From JSC-12 sp033764965 (GTDB lineage: Bacteria; Cyanobacteriota; Cyanobacteriia; Leptolyngbyales; Leptolyngbyaceae): a stretch of DNA of 64,000 bases. This document shows, in pieces, positions 42,058-50,196 of the stretch; the first letter of the stretch is position 1, and every line of letters starts with the position of its first letter. The stretch lies in assembly GCA_033764965.1 (NCBI GenBank), contig JANRIN010000030.1:1-64000 (forward strand). Direction: 5' to 3'. The position numbers and the translations under genes are program-made. Below the pieces are notes generated by a model. That model had not been told where the DNA came from. It worked only from the letters and a program-made list of their open reading frames with translations, and made no database searches.

Positions 42058-42247
42058 TCAATTAACCTCCCCGCAAAAGGGTTAACGGAGTTTGAAACAA
42101 CATTAAAAACGGAATAAGCAAAAATACGTAGAGTTCTTGCTTTCAATAGTTGTTTGTCCCTCTAGGGCGTTCACCTTCTATCTTAGGGAGACATTCTGGA
42201 ATCAACAGGGAACTTTAGACGAACTACAGATTAGGGAGTCTGGACTA

Positions 42248-42532
42248 TCACAACAGCCAGCGCAGCATACTTTCAATTAGCTCTGGATTAACGATTAACT
42301 CCCGGCAGGAGAGGGAGGTTAGCATCAATGGCTGATCAGAGGCTAAAACGTAAATTTCCAATATCTCTGCTGGAGGGGCTTCAAATAGTAAGTGCTCGTT
42401 GGGGCGAATAATGCGATCGCGCCGTGGAACAGATGCGTTAACAAACTTAGCGATTTGGGTTTGCTGACTTCTGTTGATGTAGAAGCAAAGGCACGGCTCG
42501 GACGATCGAACACACGAAGAGGCGAATGACAT
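42248..42532 (-). CDS. DUF1830 family protein
   Basis: A 94-aa protein: CLCFYINRSQQTQIAKFVN, then PNEHLLFEAPPAEILEIYV, and SCRELIV near the end. This is the pattern of the small cyanobacterial DUF1830 family. ATG 42532 (MSFASSCVRSS) was chosen over a start 39 nt upstream. No motif indicates an activity and the family has no known function. It is on the fbp strand but upstream of fbp by 190 nt. Confidence 0.72.
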   Translation of the reverse strand: MSFASSCVRSSEPCLCFYINRSQQTQIAKFVNASVPRRDRIIRPNEHLLFEAPPAEILEIYVLASDQPLMLTSLSCRELIVNPELIESMLRWLL

Positions 42533-42580
42533 AGAGTATTGACTAGGAAAGCGACTGATAACGGGGGGCAATAGCAGGAG

Positions 42581-42625
42581 AATTACATTTTTTGCAATTA
42601 CACTTCTTGTAATTACACTTCTTGC
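42581..42625 (+). repeat. Three 15-bp iteron-like direct repeats
   Basis: AATTACATTTTTTGC, AATTACACTTCTTGT and AATTACACTTCTTGC follow each other without gaps. Copies 2 and 3 differ at one base, copy 1 at two or three. The 15-bp spacing would put each copy about 1.4 helix turns apart. A repeated regulator-binding site or a slippage-born repeat are both possible. Confidence 0.85.
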
Positions 42626-42750
42626 AATAAAAATTAATTGGACTTAGTTCAATCAGTATCAGAAATTTCCACGATATAGCTTGTGATAAAAAGTAAATTT
42701 ATTTGTGATTTACATCACACTCTGGCTTTCCGATGTATCCATCTTCTGCA

Positions 42751-42786
42751 TTGAGCCTGATTACACTGAGCCTTGTTACACTGAGC
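42751..42786 (+). repeat. 15-bp-period direct repeat, 2.4 copies
   Basis: TTGAGCCTGATTACA, CTGAGCCTTGTTACA and the partial CTGAGC are in tandem. Copies 1 and 2 match at 12 of 15 positions. Same period as the repeat 130 bp to the left, but a different sequence. It lies upstream of the arsS start chosen here. Confidence 0.75.
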
Positions 42787-42848
42787 ATCGTCAACCATGT
42801 AGGACATTAAGGGTTATTCTGTGCTTAAAGTATTTTCCTGGAGGGTTG

Positions 42849-43925
42849 GTGTCTAATTCCAAGCTCCCCTTTTCACTACAACACCGAGGATCTCCTCTAG
42901 CATCTCCCAAGCGCCAGGTGAACGATTTAGCGAACATTGACTTATCGGCAACTCTTTATAGCGGAAATTTTTCTAGCGCTTTAGCCGTTCATGATTGGCA
43001 TTCTTTTCAACCGGCTGAACTCAAGATTTTTCAGCTTAATGTTGGCAAGTTATGCAATATGACGTGTCGCCATTGTCATGTGGATGCCGGACCCGATCGC
43101 CGTGAAATTATGGATCGTGCCACGATTGATGCCTGTCTTCAGGCATTGGATCAAACTAGCGCCCACACGGTTGACATTACGGGAGGCGCACCAGAACTCA
43201 ACCCCCATTTCCGTTACTTAATCGATCAATGTGCTGCCCGCAACAAACACATCATCGATCGCTGCAATCTCACAGTGTTGCTGCTACCCACAATGGAGGA
43301 TTTACCCGAATGGTTCGCAGAACGAAGCGTGGAAGTTGTTTGTTCCCTGCCCCACTATCGTCAGCGCAACACCGATGCTCAACGGGGCAGCGGCACTTAC
43401 GAAAAATCCATCGCAGCCTTACGCCGATTGAATGCCGCAGGCTACGGCAAAGGCGATCCTCAACGCCAACTGACGCTAATGAGTAACCCAGTGGGGGCGT
43501 TCTTGTCGAGCGGGCAAACTGCCCTGGAGCATGAATGGAAAACGGGTTTGTTCAAGCATCATGGCATTACCTTCGATCGCTTAATTACGCTCAACAATAT
43601 GCCGATTTCCCGCTACCTGGAGTGGCTGGAGGAGTCGGGCAACTTGCAACGCTATATGGAATTGCTGGTCAACTCGTTCAATCCGGGGACGATCGCGGGC
43701 TTGATGTGTCGCAATACCCTATCGATTTCCTGGGATGGGCGATTGTTCGATTGTGACTTTAACCAGATGCTAGATCTGGAGTGTCAGCCCACCCGCGATC
43801 GCCCCATGACCATTCACGATTTCAACCTGCCTGCGTTGCAACAACGAGAAATTGTCACAGGTCGCCATTGCTTTGGCTGTACCGCTGGCGCGGGAAGTTC
43901 TTGTGGCGGGGCGATCGAGAGCTAA
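42849..43925 (+). CDS. arsS: Radical SAM protein ArsS (arsenosugar biosynthesis type)
   Basis: A 358-aa radical SAM enzyme. The [4Fe-4S] motif is C69-NMT-C73-RH-C76; GGAPELNP follows as in the family, and the C-terminal DUF3641 region has MCRNTLSISWDGRLFDCDFN and HCFGCTAGAGSSCGGAIES. ArsS adds a deoxyadenosyl group to dimethylarsenite in arsenosugar formation in a cyanobacterium. The start is GTG 42849, eight bases after GGAGGG; an upstream in-frame start would translate the repeats. The usual partner arsM is not adjacent, so an arsenic role is inferred from family only. Confidence 0.82.
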   Translation: MSNSKLPFSLQHRGSPLASPKRQVNDLANIDLSATLYSGNFSSALAVHDWHSFQPAELKIFQLNVGKLCNMTCRHCHVDAGPDRREIMDRATIDACLQALDQTSAHTVDITGGAPELNPHFRYLIDQCAARNKHIIDRCNLTVLLLPTMEDLPEWFAERSVEVVCSLPHYRQRNTDAQRGSGTYEKSIAALRRLNAAGYGKGDPQRQLTLMSNPVGAFLSSGQTALEHEWKTGLFKHHGITFDRLITLNNMPISRYLEWLEESGNLQRYMELLVNSFNPGTIAGLMCRNTLSISWDGRLFDCDFNQMLDLECQPTRDRPMTIHDFNLPALQQREIVTGRHCFGCTAGAGSSCGGAIES

Positions 43926-43947
43926 TTTCGAGGTTTTAGGCAATTTT

Positions 43948-44694
43948 TTAGCAAAATAAATTTGTGTCTAACCCACCATGCCAGCGGGTTGGAAGCGTTG
44001 TACCGTAGGCTTGTTGCAGGTTTTCGGGAGTCATTACCTGGTAAGGCGCACCGTCGGCAATCAGACGTTGGTTCAAAAGCAACAGGCGATCGAGCTTGTG
44101 TAGAGCCTCGCCCCAATCATGGCTACTGATTAGCAGAATTTTCCCAGCACGGCGCAACTCATCAAACACCCGCAGCATAATCGCCTCCGTTTTCCCATCC
44201 ACCCCTGTAAAGGGTTCATCAAAGAAAAACAAATCTGCCTGTTGTGCCAGGGCACGTGCCAGAAATACCCGTTGTTGCTGCCCTCCAGACAAGTCCCCAA
44301 TCCGACGATCGCGCAAATCCAGCATCTCAACCTGTTCCAAGGCGGCTTTTGCCAGCTCTTTCGCCCGCTTTCCGGGACTACGAAACCAGCCCAGGTGCCG
44401 AGTCCGCGCCATCATCACCACATTCCACACCGTAATCGGGAAATCCCAGTCAATCAGCGATCGCTGCGGCACATAAGCCACCCGCTCCAACTGTTGATGG
44501 AGTGGGCAGGTGCAGTACCTCACCACACCTCGATCTTTGGGAACTAAGCCCAGCATCGCCTTGAACATAGTGCTTTTGCCTGCCCCATTGGGACCAATTA
44601 CGCCAACCAGTTGCCCCGGCTCAATTTGAAAACTCACCGAGTTTAAACCTTGAATGCCGCGATAATTGACAGCCAGTTGGTGAACTTCTAACAT
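43948..44694 (-). CDS. znuC: Zinc/metal ABC transporter ATPase ZnuC
   Basis: A 248-aa ABC ATPase of the metal-uptake (Znu/Mnt) family. Walker A is GVIGPNGAGKSTMFKAMLGL, signature LSGGQQQRVFLARALAQ, Walker B ADLFFFDEPFTGVD. ATG 44694 was chosen; a GTG two codons earlier is possible. It is divergent from znuA, with a shared palindrome between. Normally znuB follows znuC, but the next gene is arsS on the other strand, so the permease must be encoded elsewhere. Confidence 0.88.
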   Translation of the reverse strand: MLEVHQLAVNYRGIQGLNSVSFQIEPGQLVGVIGPNGAGKSTMFKAMLGLVPKDRGVVRYCTCPLHQQLERVAYVPQRSLIDWDFPITVWNVVMMARTRHLGWFRSPGKRAKELAKAALEQVEMLDLRDRRIGDLSGGQQQRVFLARALAQQADLFFFDEPFTGVDGKTEAIMLRVFDELRRAGKILLISSHDWGEALHKLDRLLLLNQRLIADGAPYQVMTPENLQQAYGTTLPTRWHGGLDTNLFC

Positions 44695-44700
44695 GAACAC

Positions 44701-44727
44701 TTAAAATGAGAACGATACTCATTTTAA
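44701..44727. promoter_or_regulatory. Fur/Zur-family operator between znuC and znuA
   Basis: TTAAAATGAG (44701-44710) and CTCATTTTAA (44718-44727) are perfect 10-bp inverted arms with a 7-base centre. The core AATGAG...CTCATT resembles Fur-family boxes. It sits 6 nt from the znuC start and 40 nt from the znuA start, where a repressor could block both. Zur, the zinc-sensing member, is the natural candidate given the genes. Confidence 0.7.
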
Positions 44728-44767
44728 TCCAGCCTTTATACTTGCGGCAAAATTTCCAGAAAATATT

Positions 44768-45880
44768 ATGCCTTTCATTTTGCGTCATGCTTTACGAACA
44801 GCCACGCTTGGATTAGCGCTTGGGCTAATGGCAAGTTGCTCGGCACCAACCACCACTACTCAAGAAACCCCAACGAATGCGACCAGTCCAGTTGTGGCTA
44901 CCGATGCACCCAAAGTGGTGGCGACAACAACCGTTTTGTGTGACATGGTGCGGCAAATTGCCCAAGAAACCGTCAACTTGACTTGTTTACTCAAACCTGG
45001 AGTTGACGGTCATGTGTATCAGCCGGTGCCAGAAGACCGAAAGGCGATCGAAAACGCCCAACTCATTCTCTACTCAGGTTACGACTTTGAACCTGGACTG
45101 ATTAAGCTGATCCAATCCACCTCCAATCCCGCACCCAAAATTGCTGTAGCAGAACAAGCCGTTCCACAACCGTTGATGGGGCACGAACATGGGGATGCCC
45201 ACCCAGAGGAAGCCCATGCAGAAGCTGATCATGATCATGATCATGATCATGCTGCCGAAAAGGAAGCCCAGAGTGGTGGCAAATCGGCAGAAGGAGCAGA
45301 TACACCCGATCCCCACGTTTGGCAAAACGCGGCAAATGGAGCAAAAATGGCTGGCGTGGTGCAAGCGGCACTGATTAAACTGGCACCGGAAAACAAAGAG
45401 CGGTATAACACGAATGGAGCCGCCTTAGCCGCAGAGTTGGAGGCAATTCACGCCTGGATTAAGTCTCAAATTGCCACAATTCCGACTACGGCACGCAAAA
45501 TTGTCACGACTCACGATGCCATGAAGTATTACGCGGCAGCTTACAACATTCCTGTGGAGGGTGCTCTGCAAGGCATCAGTACCAATGAGAAACCCACGGC
45601 AACTCAGGTTAAAGCGTTGGTGGATGAGGTGAATGCCTCCAGGGTGCCCACCATTTTTGCTGAGGTTGTGGTCAACCCCAAATTAATCGAGGCAGTGGCA
45701 CGAGATGCCAGGGTGAAAGTTGCCGATCGCGAATTGTACTCCGACAGTCTGGGGGAACCCGGTAGCGAGGGTGAGACTTACCCTAAAATGCTGATTGCCA
45801 ACACCCGCACGATCGTCGAAGGCTTAAACGGTCGCTACCTTGCATTTCAATCTAAGCAGGGTAAGGATCAATCTCTGTGA
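44768..45880 (+). CDS. znuA: Zinc-binding lipoprotein ZnuA
   Basis: A 370-aa periplasmic metal-binding protein. The N terminus is a lipoprotein signal (LGLALGLMASC, Cys24). Cluster A-I metal ligands are His in GVDGHVYQP, His in DPHVWQNAAN and His in TTHDAMKYYA. A His/Asp/Glu-rich loop at about residues 138-165 (HEHGDAHPEE then HDHDHDHD) is typical for zinc over manganese. The loop is encoded partly by four GATCAT repeats. It is divergent from znuC across a Fur-family palindrome; with zinc shortage both should be induced. Confidence 0.92.
   Translation: MPFILRHALRTATLGLALGLMASCSAPTTTTQETPTNATSPVVATDAPKVVATTTVLCDMVRQIAQETVNLTCLLKPGVDGHVYQPVPEDRKAIENAQLILYSGYDFEPGLIKLIQSTSNPAPKIAVAEQAVPQPLMGHEHGDAHPEEAHAEADHDHDHDHAAEKEAQSGGKSAEGADTPDPHVWQNAANGAKMAGVVQAALIKLAPENKERYNTNGAALAAELEAIHAWIKSQIATIPTTARKIVTTHDAMKYYAAAYNIPVEGALQGISTNEKPTATQVKALVDEVNASRVPTIFAEVVVNPKLIEAVARDARVKVADRELYSDSLGEPGSEGETYPKMLIANTRTIVEGLNGRYLAFQSKQGKDQSL
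45227..45250 (+). repeat. Four in-frame GATCAT repeats in znuA
   Basis: GATCAT is repeated four times exactly and encodes Asp-His four times in the metal-binding loop of ZnuA (residues 154-161). Being 6 bp long, copy changes keep the frame and would alter the number of His ligands. Confidence 0.9.
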
Positions 45881-45959
45881 TAAGTGATGTACATTCATCG
45901 TCAATACTCCCGCTTTAAGCTTTAATCTGAATATTGTGGCACTGCTGGGAGCAAGCGTA

Positions 45960-46634
45960 ATGAGTACTGCTCAATCGATCGTCGATCGTAATTACAACCT
46001 GGATATTGGCGAGTACTTTAATCGTGGCTGGGAGCTATTCAAGCAATACGCTTTGCCATTTGTTGGTTTTCTTCTCCTAGTCTTGATCATTGGTGGGGTG
46101 TTGTCCAGACTCCCCTATCCCCTGGGACTGAATGAGGATAGACAAGGTGGAATTGTCAACAGTATCATCTCACCGATTTTGACAGCAGGTTTTTACATTG
46201 TGGCGTTTAAGCTGGCTAAAGGACAGTCAGCCAGCTTTGGTGATTTTTTTAGAGGCTTCAATAACTTTCTGCCAATCTTCTTGGTTAATTTGGTTGGTAG
46301 TCTTTTAATCGCATTGGGACTTATTCTACTCATCATTCCTGGCATCTACTTAGCCGTTGCGTATTTCTTTGCGACTACTTTGGTGATCGAAAAGCGCTTT
46401 GATTTTTGGACAGCCTTAGAAACAAGTCGTAAGTTAGTGACAAAACGTTGGTTTTCCTTCTTAGGATTTGGTCTTTTACTGTTTCTACTGAATCTAGGTG
46501 GAGCTTTGCTATTTGTCGTTGGGTTACTCATCACGGTTCCTTTAACCTTTTGCATCATTGTGGCTGCCTACGAAGATATCATCGGTTTGAACGGATCCCA
46601 AGTGGATGCGCCTATCCTAGATGAAGGAGTTTAG
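45960..46634 (+). CDS. Polytopic membrane protein, function unknown
   Basis: A 224-aa protein with six or so membrane helices: LPFVGFLLLVLIIGGVLSRL, IISPILTAGFYIVAFKLA, LPIFLVNLVGSLLIALGLIL, and FLGFGLLLFLLNLGGALLFV among them. The arrangement (N-terminal GEYFNRGWELFKQ, central IIPGIYLAVAYFFA, then WTALETSRKLVTKRW) resembles the DUF975-like group of membrane proteins found in many bacteria. ATG 45960 was chosen over a GTG 24 nt earlier. It lies 79 nt after znuA on the same strand, but it is not the ZnuB permease. Confidence 0.68.
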   Translation: MSTAQSIVDRNYNLDIGEYFNRGWELFKQYALPFVGFLLLVLIIGGVLSRLPYPLGLNEDRQGGIVNSIISPILTAGFYIVAFKLAKGQSASFGDFFRGFNNFLPIFLVNLVGSLLIALGLILLIIPGIYLAVAYFFATTLVIEKRFDFWTALETSRKLVTKRWFSFLGFGLLLFLLNLGGALLFVVGLLITVPLTFCIIVAAYEDIIGLNGSQVDAPILDEGV

Positions 46635-46655
46635 CTATCAACGATCGCCCCCCTT

Positions 46656-48206
46656 ATGACAGATGTAGTAATCATTGGTAGTGGTATTGGAGGCTTGAGC
46701 TGTGCTGCTCTACTAGCCCGCTACGGCTATCGAGTCATTGTTTGCGAGAGCCATTCCATCCCCGGTGGCGCTGCCCATGCCTTCGAGCGCAATGGGTTTA
46801 TGTTCGATTCAGGTCCTTCTCTTTATTCGGGCATGTCCTACAGCCCCTCGCCCAACCCGCTACGGCAAGTCCTGGATGCGATCGATGAAGATGTGACCTG
46901 GGTGAAGTACGACAGTTGGGGTTGTTGTCTACCGGAAGGCAACTTCAAAGCAGTGATTGGAGCCGAGCCATTCTGTGAGGTATTGGAACGGCTGCGGGGT
47001 CAGGCGGCGGTGGCGGAGTGGCGCAATTTGCAACGGGTGATGGAGCCGTATGCTAAGGCGGTATTTGCTTTGCCAACCGCTGCCGCTCGGCTCGATTGGG
47101 GGGCGATCGTGTCAATGGGGCAATTTTTGCCCGCGTTTCTCCCCCATGCCATCAATGTTTTGAAGCTCACAGGCGCATTTAGCCAGATTATGGATGAAAC
47201 CATTGCTGATCCCTTCATTCGCAATTGGCTAAATATGTTGTGCTTCCTGCTGTCGGGATTACCTGCAGATGGCACCAATGCGGCTGAGATGGCGTTTATG
47301 TTTGCTGATTGGTATCGTCCTGATGTGCAATTGGACTATCCCGTTGGGGGCAGCGGAGCGTTAGTGCAGGCATTGGTGCGTGGCTTGCGAAAGCATGGGG
47401 GCGAACTACGGCTCAATGCCCATGTGGAGCAGGTGTTGGTTGAGAACGATCGCGCGGTAGGGGTGCGGCTCCGGAGCGGCGAGCGGCTATCGGCAAAAGT
47501 GGCAGTAGTGTCGAATGCCTCGGTTTGGGATACGCTCAAGTTTTTGCCCCAGGATGCCTTACCCAAAGCCTTCATGCAGGAACGGCAAGCCACGCCAGAA
47601 TGCGACAGTTTTATGCACTTGCATTTGGGGATTGATGCCACGGGTCTTCCGGCTGATCTAGAATGCCACTCGATCGTCGTCAATGATTGGGAAAAGGGCA
47701 TCACTAGCCCCTTGAATCTGATTGTGATGTCGATTCCATCGGTGTTAGATCCCACGCTTGCACCTGCCGGAAAGCACGTTGTTCACGTTTACACGCCCGG
47801 TAACGAACCCTATCAGCTATGGCAGGGACTCGATCGTCGCAGTGAAGCTTATAGCCAACTCAAAGCACAACGGGCAGAAGCCCTGTGGCAAGCGCTAGAA
47901 CGGGTGATTCCAGACGTGCGATCGCGCTGTGAAGTGACGCTTGTGGGCACCCCGCTCACCCACGAGCGCTTTCTCCGACGGCATCATGGCTCCTACGGTC
48001 CAGCACTTCGAGCAGGCGAAAGTGTCTTCCCCAACCCCAAAACACCCTTACCAGGATTGCTGTGCTGTGGTGATTCTACGTTCCCTGGCATTGGTCTGCC
48101 TGCCGTCGCTGCCAGCGGCATGATCACGGCGAATACCCTGGCATCCTTACCCCAACACTTAGCCCTGCTCAACACCATCCGTCAGGGCAAAGGACAAAAA
48201 GATTAA
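46656..48206 (+). CDS. CrtISO-like FAD-dependent oxidoreductase
   Basis: A 516-aa flavoprotein of the phytoene-desaturase/carotenoid-isomerase/retinol-saturase superfamily. The FAD-binding start is VVIIGSGIGGLSCAALLARY followed by a Glu, and the C-terminal nucleotide-binding block is LLCCGDSTFPGIGLPAVAAS. GPSLYSGMSYSPSPNPL and DGTNAAEMAFMFADWY are mid-protein features. Such enzymes isomerise or saturate polyene chains; the substrate here is unknown. It follows the membrane-protein gene by 21 nt and may be co-transcribed with it. Confidence 0.82.
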   Translation: MTDVVIIGSGIGGLSCAALLARYGYRVIVCESHSIPGGAAHAFERNGFMFDSGPSLYSGMSYSPSPNPLRQVLDAIDEDVTWVKYDSWGCCLPEGNFKAVIGAEPFCEVLERLRGQAAVAEWRNLQRVMEPYAKAVFALPTAAARLDWGAIVSMGQFLPAFLPHAINVLKLTGAFSQIMDETIADPFIRNWLNMLCFLLSGLPADGTNAAEMAFMFADWYRPDVQLDYPVGGSGALVQALVRGLRKHGGELRLNAHVEQVLVENDRAVGVRLRSGERLSAKVAVVSNASVWDTLKFLPQDALPKAFMQERQATPECDSFMHLHLGIDATGLPADLECHSIVVNDWEKGITSPLNLIVMSIPSVLDPTLAPAGKHVVHVYTPGNEPYQLWQGLDRRSEAYSQLKAQRAEALWQALERVIPDVRSRCEVTLVGTPLTHERFLRRHHGSYGPALRAGESVFPNPKTPLPGLLCCGDSTFPGIGLPAVAASGMITANTLASLPQHLALLNTIRQGKGQKD

Positions 48207-48278
48207 CACTTGTCTTGATGTGGTTTCGAGACGAGAATTACCTCGTTAAACTAGAAAAATCAGCTTTAGGTCTGCACC

Positions 48279-49193
48279 ATGAGTCAGCGTTCCTATCCAG
48301 TTCGACAAATGGAGCCACCCCTGCCGCCCAGGGAAACGTTACCGACCATGTATGATTTGCCTAGTGAGCATGCTGGGGACGCTGGCTTGCCTGACGAATT
48401 TCACGATTTACAACCACAACTGCTCAGTGCAACGTTGCGACTGAGTACTTGTGCCAAAGATCAACTCTTTACGGGAACCGATCTCAACCTCTATTACGAT
48501 GTTCGCCATCCTCAATGGTTTAAGCGACCAGACTGGTTTTTAGTGGTGGGCGTGTCCCGACTTTATGATGGAACGGATCTGCGATCGAGCTATGTGATTT
48601 GGCAAGAAGGGGTCGATCCGTTTGTGGTGGTAGAGCTGTTATCGCCTGGAACTGAAAAGGAAGATTTAGGCGAATATGCAGATGCAGCAGACAGGGGTTT
48701 AGAAGCCAACCTCACTGAATCGGAGTATTCAATAGAATCCTTGCCAGGAACCGGGAATGGGCAATCTTCTAGAGACCTTCCGCCCCGCAAATGGGAGGTC
48801 TACGAACAAATTCTGCGAGTACCCTACTATGTCGTATTCAGCCGTCATACAAACCATCTGCGATTTTTCCAACTCACGGGAGGACGCTATCAAGAGCAGC
48901 CATTAGACCCAAGCCAACCTCGAATTTGGCTTCCTGAGTTAAACGTGGGTTTAGGGTTATGGCAAGGAGAGTTTGAGGGGGTCGATCGGCAATGGTTACG
49001 CTGGTACGACGATCGAGGAATCTGGATTCCGACTGATGCCGAACGAGCAACCCAGGCAGAAGCCCAACTTCGACAAGTGGCACTCAATCTGGTGCAGCAG
49101 GGGATGACGATCGAGCAAGTCGCGCAATTGACCGGACTATCCCTAGACCAAATTCAGCAGGCAGTAAATCTTACTGATCAACCTGCAACCTGA
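48279..49193 (+). CDS. Uma2 family (DUF820) putative nuclease
   Basis: A 304-aa protein with the PD-(D/E)xK-like Uma2 fold, very abundant in cyanobacteria. Family marks are KRPDWFLVVGVSRLYDG (Asp), PFVVVELLSPGTEKEDLG (Glu) and RVPYYVVFSRHTNHLRFFQL. The C-terminal 90 residues (ending AQLTGLSLDQIQQAV) form a helix-turn-helix-like extension as in other members. Activity is not proven for the family. Start ATG 48279. Confidence 0.85.
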   Translation: MSQRSYPVRQMEPPLPPRETLPTMYDLPSEHAGDAGLPDEFHDLQPQLLSATLRLSTCAKDQLFTGTDLNLYYDVRHPQWFKRPDWFLVVGVSRLYDGTDLRSSYVIWQEGVDPFVVVELLSPGTEKEDLGEYADAADRGLEANLTESEYSIESLPGTGNGQSSRDLPPRKWEVYEQILRVPYYVVFSRHTNHLRFFQLTGGRYQEQPLDPSQPRIWLPELNVGLGLWQGEFEGVDRQWLRWYDDRGIWIPTDAERATQAEAQLRQVALNLVQQGMTIEQVAQLTGLSLDQIQQAVNLTDQPAT

Positions 49194-49242
49194 GCAGCGC
49201 AAGGATTTCTCGTAGAACAGATTCAAACACTAAACAAAACCT

Positions 49243-49983
49243 ATGAGTTCAACATTTCGCATTGCCACTTGGAATCTGGAACGTCCCAAGCAAAACGGGT
49301 GGACGAAGAATCAACGCCGCCTTGACAAAATCCGCGAGATTAATGCAGATGTGTGGGTGCTGACTGAAACGCACGAAGTGATTGACCTCAAAAACTCCTA
49401 CGAATCTATTCCGTCTACTCCGATCGAGAACTACCATAAGCCTGGGGAAAATCTCACCACCATTTGGACTCGTTGGACAGTACTAAATCGGCTTCAAACC
49501 TTTGATCCAAACTTTGCTGTGTGCGCTGAGATTGATTCTCCCTTGGGAGCCATGATGATTTACGGCACTGTGATTCCTTACGCCAATGACAAAGGCATCA
49601 GTGGCACTGCCAAGCGATGGGAAGAACAGCGTCGATCGATTCAACAGCATCATGCGGACTGGTTGCGAATTCAGAAGCAATTTCCTAACCATTGGATGTG
49701 TATTGCAGGTGATTTCAATCAAAGCCGCGACAAATCAGGATGGTATGAAGATCAACAATCTGTTGATCTGATGACTGCCGCACTACAAGATTTATCAATG
49801 GTTTGCGTGAGTGAGGAGAAGTTTCAAGGACTTTCGCGATCGACGATTGATCACATTTGTTTATCCCAAGACTCAAACTGTCATCGACTAGATGTAAAAG
49901 CTTGGGAGGGAACCACTCCAGAGGGCAAAAAAATGAGTGATCATAATGGTGTATGGGTTGATTTAGGTTGTATCGAGTATTAG
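49243..49983 (+). CDS. Endonuclease/exonuclease/phosphatase family protein
   Basis: A 246-aa protein of the DNase I-like metallo-phosphodiesterase fold. Visible motifs are IATWNLERPK (Asn/Glu for metal binding), WVLTETHEVID, IAGDFNQSRDKSG (catalytic Asp/Asn), STIDHICLS and SDHNGVWVDLG (catalytic Asp-His). All active-site residues look present. The substrate may be DNA, RNA or a phosphoester. It lies between an Uma2 gene and an Uma2 remnant. Confidence 0.85.
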   Translation: MSSTFRIATWNLERPKQNGWTKNQRRLDKIREINADVWVLTETHEVIDLKNSYESIPSTPIENYHKPGENLTTIWTRWTVLNRLQTFDPNFAVCAEIDSPLGAMMIYGTVIPYANDKGISGTAKRWEEQRRSIQQHHADWLRIQKQFPNHWMCIAGDFNQSRDKSGWYEDQQSVDLMTAALQDLSMVCVSEEKFQGLSRSTIDHICLSQDSNCHRLDVKAWEGTTPEGKKMSDHNGVWVDLGCIEY

Positions 49984-50015
49984 CGCATTAGCAAAACCCC
50001 AAAAAATCCCACATC

Positions 50016-50156
50016 ATGACTTCCATCCAGCAAAAGTTAGAGATTTATCGCCGAGATGCAGGGGTACTCAAACTTGCCTCTACTTTGTATGCAAATGACG
50101 CGCTGACCAGCCCCAACTTGCCAGGATTAAGCGCGATCATGAGTCAATTTTTCTAG
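50016..50156 (+). pseudogene. C-terminal remnant of an Uma2 (DUF820) gene
   Basis: A 46-codon frame with KLEIYRRDAGVLKLASTLY and DALTSPNLPGLSAIMSQFF, i.e. the C-terminal part of Uma2 proteins (typically ...LTSPLLPGFS...). The first two thirds of the gene, with the catalytic residues, are missing. It lies 32 nt after the endonuclease gene, close to a complete Uma2 gene, and is probably the leftover of a deleted or recombined copy. Confidence 0.68.
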
Positions 50157-50196
50157 TTGTGATCTTGGGTTGAATAAGATCGAATCGGTCAAATCT

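Larger units (their letters stand above)
42533..42848. other. 316-nt divergent intergenic region with two tandem repeats
   Basis: Between the DUF1830 gene and arsS. It contains two unrelated 15-bp-period direct repeats (42581-42625 and 42751-42786) and AT-rich DNA between them. No coding frame is convincing. The promoters of both genes must be here. The arsS ribosome binding site is at 42839-42845. Confidence 0.6.

Noticed and set aside
42581..42625. CRISPR-like array
   Set aside because: Units are 15 bp with no spacers, so it is a simple tandem repeat.
42705..42848. Upstream extension of arsS
   Set aside because: It would translate the 15-bp repeats; GTG 42849 has GGAGGG upstream and gives a normal family length.
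45960..46634. Candidate ZnuB permease
   Set aside because: Helix pattern and conserved segments do not resemble ABC-3 metal permeases.
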